Source: Amnibacterium endophyticum
Lineage (GTDB): Bacteria; Actinomycetota; Actinomycetes; Actinomycetales; Microbacteriaceae
Assembly: GCF_042680685.1 (NCBI RefSeq)
Contig: NZ_JBHUEA010000008.1
Coordinates: 1-64,000 of the forward strand
Direction of reading: 5' to 3'
DNA: 64,000 nt
Shown: piece after piece, positions 29,496 to 37,228 of the stretch
Numbering within the stretch: position 1 is the first letter of the stretch
Layout: every line of letters starts with the position of its first letter
Notes under the pieces: model-generated
Told to the model about the DNA's origin: nothing
What the model saw: the letters and a program-made list of their open reading frames with translations, nothing else
Databases searched by the model: none
Translations under genes and position numbers: made by a program

Positions 29496-29501
29496 TACCC
29501 T
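29496..29501 (+). promoter_or_regulatory. -10 box (TACCCT) of upp, leaderless type
   Basis: TACCCT ends six bases before the ATG at 29508. Confidence 0.5.
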
Positions 29502-29507
29502 TGCAGC

Positions 29508-30146
29508 ATGCGCGTGCACGTCGCCGACCACCCCCTCGTCACGCACAAGCTCACGGTGCTGCGGGACCGCACGACCTCCTCCCCCACGTTCCGGGCGCTG
29601 ACGAGCGAGCTGGTGACCCTGCTCGCGTACGAGGCCACCCGCTCCGTCCGCACGGTGCCGGTCGTGATCGACACCCCCGTCGCGCGCACCGAGGGCGTCG
29701 CGATCGCCGACCCGAAGCCGATCGTGGTGCCGATCCTGCGCGCCGGCCTCGGGATGCTGGAGGGGATGACGACGCTGCTGCCGAGCGCGGAGGTCGGCTT
29801 CCTCGGCATGGTGCGCGACGAGGAGACGCTCGAGCCGGCGGTGTACGCCGAGCGGCTCCCCGCCGATCTGCACGACCGGCAGTGCTTCGTCATCGATCCG
29901 ATGCTGGCGACCGGCGGCAGCCTGATCGCCGCGATCGAGTACCTGTTCGACCGCGGCGCGGTCGACGTCACGGCGGTGTGCCTGCTCGCGGCCCCCGAGG
30001 GCCTCGAGGCCGTGGAGCGGGCGACGGCGGGCCGCGAGGTCACGGTCGTGCTCGGCGCGCTCGACGAGCGCCTGAACGAGCGCGGCTACATCGTCCCGGG
30101 GCTCGGTGACGCGGGCGACCGGCTCTACGGCACCGTCCCCGCCTGA
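29508..30146 (+). CDS. upp: Uracil phosphoribosyltransferase
   Basis: A 212-residue enzyme that salvages uracil to UMP with PRPP. It shows HPLVTHKLTVLRD at the N-terminus, VPILRAGLGMLEG (about 75-87), the PRPP loop CFVIDPMLATGGSLIAAIEY (about 126-145) and the C-terminal uracil-binding region LNERGYIVPGLGDAGDRLYGT, all diagnostic. Length and order are standard. The ATG is preceded by a leaderless-type -10 box. The gene stands alone. Confidence 0.96.
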   Translation: MRVHVADHPLVTHKLTVLRDRTTSSPTFRALTSELVTLLAYEATRSVRTVPVVIDTPVARTEGVAIADPKPIVVPILRAGLGMLEGMTTLLPSAEVGFLGMVRDEETLEPAVYAERLPADLHDRQCFVIDPMLATGGSLIAAIEYLFDRGAVDVTAVCLLAAPEGLEAVERATAGREVTVVLGALDERLNERGYIVPGLGDAGDRLYGTVPA

Positions 30147-30176
30147 GGCCCCCTCGGCGCGCTCGCGCTCGGACGG

Positions 30177-30205
30177 TTGACACGTCCGGGATCGGCGGGC
30201 ATCAT
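30177..30205 (+). promoter_or_regulatory. Consensus-like promoter TTGACA-17-CATCAT
   Basis: A perfect -35 (TTGACA, 30177-30182) is separated by 17 bases from CATCAT (30200-30205, four of six consensus bases). Six bases later comes the ATG of a 30-codon ORF, so the message should be leaderless with respect to that ORF. It is the best sigma-70-type promoter in the window and drives the region ahead of the winged-helix regulator. Confidence 0.6.
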
Positions 30206-30211
30206 CCCGGC

Positions 30212-30304
30212 ATGTCCTCCCTGCGCTGCACGACCGCCGTTCCGGCTCGGCAGGCCCCGCAGTCGATGATGCGCGGCCCGCTCAGCCGCCGAATGTGTCG
30301 CTGA
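30212..30304 (+). CDS. Possible 30-residue upstream/leader ORF
   Basis: ATG to TGA encodes 30 residues (MSSLRCTTAVPARQAP... ending SRRMCR) with two Cys and six Arg. It sits exactly at the expected transcription start of the TTGACA/CATCAT promoter. It is followed by inverted repeats (CCGTTCG 30305-30311 with CGAACGG 30356-30362, and GTCCGC 30395-30400 with GCGGAC 30405-30410) before the regulator ATG at 30434. This is the layout of a regulatory leader peptide. Translation is not proven. Confidence 0.4.
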   Translation: MSSLRCTTAVPARQAPQSMMRGPLSRRMCR

Positions 30305-30433
30305 CCGTTCGTGATCGCCGCCCGCACCGCGGGCCCCGCGCCGTCGTGCGCGCTCCGAACGGCCGACCCGCCACGGGCCGGCTCCCCCGCTGACGTCCGC
30401 CCGCGCGGACCGCACCGAAGGACCACCTCCGCG

Positions 30434-31063
30434 ATGAGCACCGCCTCCTCCACCACCGCTCCCACCACCGCCACCACCGCCCCGTCGGGCCGCGCCCGCG
30501 GCTTCGCCCTCTACGTCGGCGTCGACGAGGAGACGGCCCGCGCGGCCGGCGTCGATCTGGCGACCGTCGTCGACGCCCTGCGCCGACTCACCGCCGAGCT
30601 CGTGCCGGGCGCGGAGACCTACGCCGCCGTCGCCCTGGCCCCGGCCGGCGCCGGCGGCCGGGACGTCGACGTCGTGCGGCGCGCGCTCGCCGACCGCGCT
30701 CCCGCCTCGGCGCCCGCGCCGAAGCGGCGCACCGGGCTCACGATCGACCTCGGCCGCAAGAAGCTGCGCGTCGACGGGGAGACGGCTCCGCTCACGTACC
30801 GCGAGTTCGAGCTGCTGCAGTTCCTCGTGCTGCGCGAGGGCCGCACGGTGCCGCGCACCGAGATCATCGACTCGCTGTGGGGCGGCACGGACGCCGAGGT
30901 GCCGAACGAGCGCACGATCGACGTCCACGTGCGACGGCTGCGGGCGAAGCTCGGCGAGTACGGCGACGTCGTGCGCACCGTGCGGGGCGGCGGGTACCGC
31001 TTCGACCGCCACGCGGACGTGGTGATCCGCTACGGCCAGACGGCGAGCCCCGACCGCGTCTAG
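30434..31063 (+). CDS. Orphan winged-helix (OmpR/PhoB-type) transcriptional regulator without receiver domain
   Basis: A 209-residue protein. A Thr/Ala-rich N-terminus (1-20) is followed by a small alpha/beta region (FALYVGVDEETARAAGVD..., about 22-80). The C-terminal Trans_reg_C winged helix has RTGLTIDLGRKKLRVDGE, LTYREFELLQFLVLREGRTVPRTEIID and the recognition helix ERTIDVHVRRLRAKLGEYGD, then VRTVRGGGYRF. No phospho-accepting Asp domain is present, so it is not a normal response regulator. Control may be through its structured leader with the small ORF. Confidence 0.85.
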   Translation: MSTASSTTAPTTATTAPSGRARGFALYVGVDEETARAAGVDLATVVDALRRLTAELVPGAETYAAVALAPAGAGGRDVDVVRRALADRAPASAPAPKRRTGLTIDLGRKKLRVDGETAPLTYREFELLQFLVLREGRTVPRTEIIDSLWGGTDAEVPNERTIDVHVRRLRAKLGEYGDVVRTVRGGGYRFDRHADVVIRYGQTASPDRV

Positions 31064-31281
31064 CACCGATCCGCCCGTCGCGCTCACAGCACTTCCCGAG
31101 CGTCCGACACGCCGCGGGGGCTGGCGCCCCGTTACCTGACCGTTATACGGTCGTTCTCGCGTCGACCGGTTGCTGTGGCGGACGGCGTGTGTGATTGCAG
31201 GACACTCTTGGTGCAAGGGATGGGGTCGGTCGCCGCCTCTGCGGCCGGCCCCTGATCGCTCGGACTGGTGACCCGGGCGGA
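31064..31281 (+). other. Gene-free stretch with an operator-like palindrome
   Basis: About 220 bases without a convincing gene lie between the winged-helix regulator and the bidirectional terminator. The only structured element before the terminator is GACCGT-TAT-ACGGTC at 31138-31152. A 26-codon GTG frame near 31190 lacks a ribosome site and was not called. The region could yield a short non-coding RNA. Confidence 0.4.
31138..31152. promoter_or_regulatory. Operator-like palindrome GACCGT-TAT-ACGGTC
   Basis: Perfect six-base arms flank a TAT centre. No gene starts within 150 bases on the plus strand, and the next leftward gene start on the minus strand is the regulator's own 3' side. It may control a short transcript ending at the terminator at 31282-31326. 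Confidence 0.45.
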
Positions 31282-31326
31282 CGCGAAGAAGGCCCCGCTC
31301 CGTGAAGGAGCGGGGCCTTCTTCGCG
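31282..31326. terminator. Strong bidirectional terminator (20-bp stem)
   Basis: CGCGAAGAAGGCCCCGCTCC and its exact complement flank a GTGAA loop. On the plus strand the descending arm ends CCTTCTTCGCG. It lies nine bases from the 3' end of the GT2 gene (-) and ends any rightward transcript from the regulator side. Confidence 0.85.
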
Positions 31327-31334
31327 AGCACCGG

Positions 31335-32753
31335 TCAGACCGTGAAGCCGCGGTGCCGTCGGAAGAGCTTGCGGATCATCGTCAGCGTCTGGACGATCGT
31401 GACCACGGCGAGCGCCGTCCAGCCGACCGCCAGCAGCGTCGACTGCACCGCGGGCAGCAGGTTCAGCCAGCCCCAGCCGAGCGCCGCCGCGACCAGCACG
31501 GTGCCGAGCAGGCCGAGGACGACGCCGCCGCCGCCCCCGTCGCCGTTCTCGGCCCGCGCCTGGGCGGCCCAGTTGTCGCGCTCCGTGCGGGTCAGCACCT
31601 GCACCCACGCCTTCAGGAAGTGGATCCCGCGCAGCAGCATGTACAGCTCGCCGGGCACGAAGAGCAGCGCGTAGAAGACGTCCCGGGCGGTGTAGCCCTT
31701 GATGCTCATCGCGATGCGCAGGGTGAGCAGGATCGACACGACCGGCGGGATCGCCCACCACCAGCTGAACTGGAACGCGCCGATGGACAGGGACGCCGCG
31801 GCGAGCGCGATGAACAGCACGCGGGAGGCCAGGTTCATGATCATCGCGAGGTTCTCGCGCCAGCGCAGCCGCAGGTTCGCGTGGAACGGCTTCTGCAGGA
31901 TCAGCTCGACGCCGCCCGCGTTCCACTTCACCTGCTGCGCGTCGAGCGCGCGCATCGTGAGCATCGGGCCGACGTCCGCGCGCGCCTTGGACGAGATCTT
32001 CGTGCGGTAGCCGGCGGACTTCAGCTGCAGCGACAGCAGCGAGTCCTCGATCTCGGAGTCCGTGACCCACGGGGAGTCCTGGCGGTTGGCGGCCATCGTC
32101 CGCTTCATCGCCTCGACGTTCAGGAGGGAGCACTGGCCGCCCAGGACCGCCATGTTGCGGTTCCGCAGCAGGTTGTCCATGTTGAAGCCGGCGAACTGGA
32201 ACCGCTGCGAGCGCACGAGGAAGCGCTGCATGCCGGTGCGCGCGTGGCTCTGGTCGAAGCCGTAGATGGCCGAGATGCCCCCGATGCGGCTGTCGCTCAC
32301 CATCTCCTCGGTGAGGTGCTGCACGCAGCGGCGGTCGAGCGTCGTGTCGCCGTCGACGCCGAGGATGTAGTCGAAGTCCTTCGCCAGCGCGAAGCCGTAG
32401 TTGAGGGCGCCGACCTTCTTGTCCGGTACCTCGCCGAGGTCGATCACGGTCACCTGGCAGCTGTACCGGTGGTCGCGGTAGGTGCGGGAGTGCAGGCCCT
32501 CGAACTCGCGGGCCACGAAGTAGGTCTCGTCGGTGGAGTTGTTGACGAGCACGAAGACCGCGTCGGGGACGCGCGTCTGGTTCAGCAGCGACTCGAGGGT
32601 CGCGGTGATCGACTCCTCCTCGTTGTACGCGGGGAGGATCGCGGCGATCCGGACGTCCTGCACCTTGCGGCGCGTCGGCAGCTCGAGCAGGTGCTCCAGC
32701 TGCGTCACCTCACCGGTGGAGGCGGTGGCGGAGGGGTTCGCGGGGGTGTTCAC
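31335..32753 (-). CDS. Processive family-2 glycosyltransferase (BcsA/NodC-like), membrane bound
   Basis: A 472-residue enzyme. The GT2 domain has RIAAILPAYNEEESITATLESLL (about 36-58), the DxD-type ILGVDGDTTLDRRC near 130, the acceptor motif TDSEIEDSLLSLQL (TED-like, about 223) and QQVKW near 272 in the place of QxxRW. Four or more C-terminal helices follow (about 300-450). Enzymes of this plan polymerise and export beta-linked polysaccharide. The product cannot be told. GTG at 32753, divergent from phr over 204 bases. Confidence 0.88.
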   Translation of the reverse strand: MNTPANPSATASTGEVTQLEHLLELPTRRKVQDVRIAAILPAYNEEESITATLESLLNQTRVPDAVFVLVNNSTDETYFVAREFEGLHSRTYRDHRYSCQVTVIDLGEVPDKKVGALNYGFALAKDFDYILGVDGDTTLDRRCVQHLTEEMVSDSRIGGISAIYGFDQSHARTGMQRFLVRSQRFQFAGFNMDNLLRNRNMAVLGGQCSLLNVEAMKRTMAANRQDSPWVTDSEIEDSLLSLQLKSAGYRTKISSKARADVGPMLTMRALDAQQVKWNAGGVELILQKPFHANLRLRWRENLAMIMNLASRVLFIALAAASLSIGAFQFSWWWAIPPVVSILLTLRIAMSIKGYTARDVFYALLFVPGELYMLLRGIHFLKAWVQVLTRTERDNWAAQARAENGDGGGGGVVLGLLGTVLVAAALGWGWLNLLPAVQSTLLAVGWTALAVVTIVQTLTMIRKLFRRHRGFTV

Positions 32754-32957
32754 GGATGGGGGTCTCCGGGCTGGCGGACGCGTGGCGAAGGGAGGGGAGC
32801 CGGCGTCGGCGGGTTGCGGGCGGCTGGGTGGACCGCGCGGGCGGCCTGGGGGAGCCGCGGCTCCGAAACTAGGAAGAGCCTGGGAATTCCGCGAAGTCCC
32901 ACAACGGGGGGCCCTCCGTCGGGGGTCTCGTCGGAGCGCGCTGCTTGGATCCCTGAC

Positions 32958-34394
32958 GTGACGCAGGACGGACCGGTCGTCGTGTGGTTCCGGGACGACC
33001 TCCGCGTCTCGGACCACCCTGCGCTGCGCGCCGCGGTCGACTCGGGGGCGCCGGTGCTGCCCGTGTACGTCGTCGACGACTCGGGCCACGGCGCGAGGCC
33101 GCTCGGGGCGGCGAGCCGCTGGTGGCTGCACCACAGCCTCGCCGCCCTGTCGGCGTCCCTCGAGAAGCGGGGCGCTCGTCTGGTGCTCCGGGAGGGCGAC
33201 GCGGAGGAGGAGATCCGCGCGGTGCTGCGGCGCAGCGGCGCCTCGCGGCTGCTGATGGACCGGCGCTACGCGGCCGCCGAGCGCGAGCAGGACCAGCGGG
33301 TGCAGCGGCTCGCCGAGCAGGCCGGCGCCGAGGTGGAGTCGTTCACCGGCAGCCTGCTGCACGAGCCCGGCGCGGTGCTGAACGGCGACGGCGAGCGCTT
33401 CGGCGTCTTCTCCCCCTTCTTCCGCGCGCTGCAGCGGCAGGGCGACCCGCGCGAGCCGCTGCCCGCGCCGCAGCGCATCGCCGGCTGGGAGGGGTCGGTC
33501 CACAGCGAGGCGCTGGACGACCTGCGCCTCCTGCCGACCTCGCCCGACTGGAGCGGCGGCATGGCCGAGACGTGGGAGCCCGGAGAGAAGGGCGCGCACC
33601 GCCGGCTCGACGGCTTCGTCCGCGACCACCTGCGGCACTACGCCGCCCACCGCGACGAGCCGGCGGCGGACGTGTCGTCGCGGCTCTCCGCCCACCTGAA
33701 GTTCGGCGAGCTGAGCCCGTACCAGGTGTGGCACCGGGTGGCCGCGGCGGACGCGACGGAGGAGGTGCGGACGAAGTTCCTCACCGAGCTGGCCTGGCGC
33801 GAGTTCGATTACGACCTGCTCGAGCGCGGGCACGCCCTCGAGCAGGAGAACGTGCACCGGCAGTTCGACCGCTTCCCCTGGGCGGACGTCGACCAGGACG
33901 TGCTGCGGGCCTGGCAGCGCGGTCGCACCGGCATCCCGCTCGTCGACGCGGGGATGCGGCAGCTGTGGCACACGGGCTGGATGCACAACCGGGTGCGGAT
34001 GGTCGTCGCGAGCTTCCTCGTGAAGAACCTCCGCTACGACTGGCGGCTGGGCGAGCAGTGGTTCTGGGACACGCTCGTGGACGCCGACCCGGCGAACAAC
34101 CCGGCGCAGTGGCAGTGGGTCGCGGGATCCGGGGCGGACGCGGCGCCGTTCTTCCGCGTCTTCAACCCGGTGACGCAGGGGCACAAGTTCGACCCGGCCG
34201 GGGAGTACATCGCGGAGTGGGTGCCCGAGCTGCGCGACCTCGACGCGAAGGGCCGGCAGGAGCCGTGGACGGTGCCGGACGACCTCGCGGCCGCGGCGGA
34301 GGGCACCGGCCTGCCGGCCTACCCGTCGCCGGTCGTGGACCTGAAGGCGTCGCGGCAGGCCGCGCTCGACGCCTACGCCGAGATGCGCGGCTGA
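32958..34394 (+). CDS. phr: Deoxyribodipyrimidine photolyase
   Basis: A 478-residue flavoprotein that repairs UV-made pyrimidine dimers with blue light. The N-terminal alpha/beta domain starts VVVWFRDDLRVSDHPAL. The FAD domain has SRLSAHLKFGELSPYQVWH (about 237-255), ELAWREFDYDLL (about 279), GIPLVDAGMRQLWHTGWMHNRVRM (about 328-351), LVKNLRYDWRLGEQWFWD and NPAQWQWVAGSGADAAPFFRVFNP. Length is normal. GTG at 32958 is the first start after the promoter gap. Its presence fits a sun-exposed life, as does the rhodopsin in this window. Confidence 0.95.
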   Translation: MTQDGPVVVWFRDDLRVSDHPALRAAVDSGAPVLPVYVVDDSGHGARPLGAASRWWLHHSLAALSASLEKRGARLVLREGDAEEEIRAVLRRSGASRLLMDRRYAAAEREQDQRVQRLAEQAGAEVESFTGSLLHEPGAVLNGDGERFGVFSPFFRALQRQGDPREPLPAPQRIAGWEGSVHSEALDDLRLLPTSPDWSGGMAETWEPGEKGAHRRLDGFVRDHLRHYAAHRDEPAADVSSRLSAHLKFGELSPYQVWHRVAAADATEEVRTKFLTELAWREFDYDLLERGHALEQENVHRQFDRFPWADVDQDVLRAWQRGRTGIPLVDAGMRQLWHTGWMHNRVRMVVASFLVKNLRYDWRLGEQWFWDTLVDADPANNPAQWQWVAGSGADAAPFFRVFNPVTQGHKFDPAGEYIAEWVPELRDLDAKGRQEPWTVPDDLAAAAEGTGLPAYPSPVVDLKASRQAALDAYAEMRG

Positions 34395-34401
34395 CACCGA
34401 C

Positions 34402-34460
34402 TCGGGCCCTTCCGGACATCCGGGCCCGCCGCGGCGGGCCCGGATGTCCGGAACGGGCCC
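34402..34460. terminator. Very long palindrome/terminator between convergent genes
   Basis: TTCCGGACATCCGGGCCCGCC and its exact complement form a stem of about 22 bp around a GC centre. It is extended by CGGGCCC/CGGGCCCG with one bulged base. It lies between the 3' ends of phr (34394) and the lipoprotein gene (34466). Confidence 0.8.
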
Positions 34461-34465
34461 GGGCG

Positions 34466-35170
34466 TCAGCCGTCGAGCCGCCAGGGGGTGACGGCCATCG
34501 TGGCGACGTCGGGCTCGCGGCAGCCGCGGAAGGCCCCCTCGAGCGGGTCGCCGCGACGGCGGTCCGCGGTCTCGACGATCAGCGCGGCCCCGGTCGCCGG
34601 GGTGCAGCGGTCGCCGAGCGGCCCGCCGTCCTCGCCGACGTTCACGATGCGGACCACCGCGCTCAGGCTGCCGCCCACCGGGAGCCGGAGGACCGGCGTC
34701 GGGGCGCCGGAGCCGGTCGCGTCCGGCCCGAGCGGCTGGACGTCCGCGTCGACCATGTGCACGACCGGGGCTCCGCTGATCGAGCACGCCACGCGGCCGC
34801 GGTTGGCGAGCACGATCGTGCGGTCGATCGAGCCGGCCCCGGAGTCGGTCCCGCCGAGCGCCAGGTCGAGGTCGACCGGGTCGCAGTCCCGAAGGGCGGA
34901 GCCCCCGGACGCAGCGGGCGCGGAGCCCGGGCGCGACGACCCCGACGACGCCGCGGGGACGGACGGAGCCGCGGTGGCGCCCGCGGACGAGCCGTCCTCG
35001 TCCTGCTCCTCGACCGCGGACGCGGTCGGTGACGACCCGCTCGAGCCGCTCGCCGGCCCCGGCGCGTCCTCCGGCGCGCTGCAGGCGCTCAGCAGCAGGA
35101 CGGCCGCGAGCAGCGGGCCGGACAGCAGGGCGGGACCGGGGAGGGGACGGCGGCGATCGGCGGCGCTCAC
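34466..35170 (-). CDS. DUF4232 lipoprotein
   Basis: A 234-residue secreted lipoprotein. The signal LLSGPLLAAVLLLSACS has lipobox Cys30. A disordered Ser/Ala/Pro/Asp linker follows (about 31-100). The DUF4232 beta-sandwich domain (about 105-230) has DCDPVDLDLALGG, RTIVLANRGRVACSISGAP and VRIVNVG. DUF4232 proteins are common cell-surface lipoproteins of actinobacteria with unknown role. GTG at 35170 is placed right before the basic n-region of the signal. Confidence 0.85.
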   Translation of the reverse strand: MSAADRRRPLPGPALLSGPLLAAVLLLSACSAPEDAPGPASGSSGSSPTASAVEEQDEDGSSAGATAAPSVPAASSGSSRPGSAPAASGGSALRDCDPVDLDLALGGTDSGAGSIDRTIVLANRGRVACSISGAPVVHMVDADVQPLGPDATGSGAPTPVLRLPVGGSLSAVVRIVNVGEDGGPLGDRCTPATGAALIVETADRRRGDPLEGAFRGCREPDVATMAVTPWRLDG

Positions 35171-35241
35171 GGCCGGAAGGATCCCGCACGGGGAAGGCGC
35201 GCGCCAGCCCCTCCTCCTCACGATTCGGTAGCGTCGCCGCG

Positions 35242-35871
35242 GTGACCCGGACCCGCGAGCACGGCGCGCCCGCACGCCCGCTGGCGCACTCGCGCCTCGA
35301 GGACGTCGTCGCGATCCTGCTCGGCACCTACGTCGCCTCCTTCGGCGTGTTCCTGCTGCACTCGAGCGGTGCGGTCACCGGCGGCACCGCCGGCCTCGCG
35401 CTGCTGCTCGGCTACGCGCTGCACCTGCCGTTCGGCGCCGTCTACGCGGTGCTGAACCTGCCGTTCCTCGCGCTCGCAGCCCGGACGCGCGGCGTCGCGT
35501 TCGCAGCGCGCACCGCGATCTGCATCGGCCTCATCGCCGCGTGGGCGTTCCTCCACCCCGTCGCCGCGCCCGGGCTGTCGCTGCCGCCGCTCTACGGCGC
35601 GCTCACCGGCGACCTGCTGATCGGCATCGCCATGCTCATGCTCTTCCGCCACAACGCGAGCCTCGGCGGGCTGAACACGCTGGCCCTGCTGGCGCAGGAC
35701 CGGTTCGGCGTCTCCGCCGGACGCGTGCAGCTCGCGCTCGACGCCACGATCGTGCTGCTGTCGCTGCTGGTGGTCCCGTGGCCGCTCGTGCTCGTCTCCG
35801 CGGCCGGAGCCGCCCTGCTGAACCTCGTCCTCGTGATGAACCACCGCCCGGGCCGCTACCTCGCGGCCTGA
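35242..35871 (+). CDS. YitT/YczE family integral membrane protein
   Basis: A 209-residue protein with five to six hydrophobic helices. Family marks: LLGTYVASFGVFLLHSSGAVTGGTAGLALLLGYAL (about 27-60), FGAVYAVLNLPFLALA and the second GG motif NASLGGLNTLALLAQDRFGVSAG (about 134-157). The biochemical role of this family is unknown. A TAGCGT box (35229-35234) lies seven bases before the GTG. It is divergent from the DUF4232 gene. Confidence 0.85.
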   Translation: MTRTREHGAPARPLAHSRLEDVVAILLGTYVASFGVFLLHSSGAVTGGTAGLALLLGYALHLPFGAVYAVLNLPFLALAARTRGVAFAARTAICIGLIAAWAFLHPVAAPGLSLPPLYGALTGDLLIGIAMLMLFRHNASLGGLNTLALLAQDRFGVSAGRVQLALDATIVLLSLLVVPWPLVLVSAAGAALLNLVLVMNHRPGRYLAA

Positions 35872-35992
35872 GCGGACCCCGACGGCGCGCCGCCGCGCCT
35901 CCGCCGTGCCACGCGAACGGGTGCCTACAGTGCCGCTGTTCCCGGTCGTCCGTGAGGTGGACCGGACTCGAGGACCATCAGGGGGCCGGCAG

Positions 35993-37216
35993 GTGCGCGA
36001 CGACACGGACGTGTCCGCCGTTCGACACGCGGTCGGCAGACCCCGCTCGATCTGGGGCGGTCTCGTCAGGACGCTGGCGGTGCTCGTCGCCGTCGTCCTG
36101 ATCAGCAGCGTCTCGGTCGCGGCCTACGGCGCCTGGCGGATCAACCAGAAGGTGGTCGCCGGCGGCATCGACCTCGGCGACGGCGAGCCCGAGATCGCCC
36201 CCATCGACGGCGCCTTCAACGTGCTGCTGGTCGGCGCCGACAACGCGGTCGGGCAGAAGTCGTGGGGCGCCGCCCGCGACGCGACCCTGAACGACGTCAA
36301 CATCCTCGTCCACGTCTCGGCCGACCACACCCGCGGGACCGTCGTCAGCCTCCCCCGCGACCTGATCATCCCGCACCCGCAGTGCGAGGACCCGAAGACG
36401 GGCGAGGTCTTCAGCGCGATGGCGGCGCAGCCGCTGAACGAGGCGTTCTCCCGCGGTGGCCTGCGCTGCGTCGTGAACACCGTCGAGTCGGTGACCGGGT
36501 TGAACATCCCCTACGCGGCGCTGTTCTCCTTCGAGGGCACGGTCAAGATGGCGGACGCCGTCGGCGGCGTGGAGGTCTGCACGACGAAGGCGATCGACGA
36601 CCCGGACGCCGGCCTGAAGCTGAAGAAGGGCCGCTCGACGATCTCCGGCCGCACGGCGCTGGCCTACCTGCGCAGCCGGCACGGGGTCGGCGACCAGAGC
36701 GACCTGTCCCGGATCGCGAGCCAGCAGGCCTACATGTCGTCGCTGATGCGCAAGATGACGAGCAGCAACACGCTGTCCGACCCGACGAAGCTGTACGCGC
36801 TGGCGAACGCGGCCGCGGACAACGTGAAGCTGTCGAAGTCGCTCGCGGGCATCGACCCGATGGTGCAGATGGCGCTCGCGCTGAAGAACGTCGACCTCGA
36901 CCACCTCGTCTTCGTGCAGTACCCGGTGGTCGACGACCCGGTGAACCACAACAAGGTGGTGCCGAACGCGCAGCTCGCGCCGGTGCTGATGGACCGCGTG
37001 CTGCGCGACCGGCCGATCGCGCTCGGCGACGACGCGCTCGGTCTCAGCACCCGGCTGTCGAAGTCGAAGTCCGCCGACCCCACGCCCTCGCCGTCGAAGA
37101 CCACGGGGACGAAGAAGTCGGAGTCGGCCGGCGCGGACGGGACCGAGGAGGACCCGACGATCGCGGGGCTCCGCGGGCAGACCGCCGCCCAGCGGACCTG
37201 CTCGATCGCCAGCTGA
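35993..37216 (+). CDS. LytR-CpsA-Psr (LCP) family cell-wall glycopolymer ligase
   Basis: A 407-residue protein with a short basic N-terminus and one membrane helix (about 24-46, LVRTLAVLVAVVLISSVSVAAYG). An extracellular LCP domain follows with NVLLVGADN (about 76), LNDVNILVHVSADHTRGTVVSLPRDLIIP (about 97-125), the conserved RSRHGVGDQSDLSR (about 224-237) and a C-terminal disordered Lys/Ser/Pro tail. LCP enzymes attach teichoic-acid-like or polysaccharide chains to peptidoglycan. GTG at 35993 is chosen because AGGGGG lies upstream and gives a sensible n-region. It is the first of two LCP proteins here. Confidence 0.9.
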   Translation: MRDDTDVSAVRHAVGRPRSIWGGLVRTLAVLVAVVLISSVSVAAYGAWRINQKVVAGGIDLGDGEPEIAPIDGAFNVLLVGADNAVGQKSWGAARDATLNDVNILVHVSADHTRGTVVSLPRDLIIPHPQCEDPKTGEVFSAMAAQPLNEAFSRGGLRCVVNTVESVTGLNIPYAALFSFEGTVKMADAVGGVEVCTTKAIDDPDAGLKLKKGRSTISGRTALAYLRSRHGVGDQSDLSRIASQQAYMSSLMRKMTSSNTLSDPTKLYALANAAADNVKLSKSLAGIDPMVQMALALKNVDLDHLVFVQYPVVDDPVNHNKVVPNAQLAPVLMDRVLRDRPIALGDDALGLSTRLSKSKSADPTPSPSKTTGTKKSESAGADGTEEDPTIAGLRGQTAAQRTCSIAS

Positions 37217-37228
37217 CCTCGAAGGCCG

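Noticed and set aside
31190..31270. 26-codon GTG frame in the gap after the winged-helix regulator
   Set aside because: It has no ribosome site, no leaderless -10 spacing and no recognisable sequence features.
32754..35327. N-terminal extension of the GT2 frame to more than 1,300 codons
   Set aside because: The extension is antisense to the photolyase and has no family similarity. The GTG at 32753 starts directly before the GT2 N-terminus.
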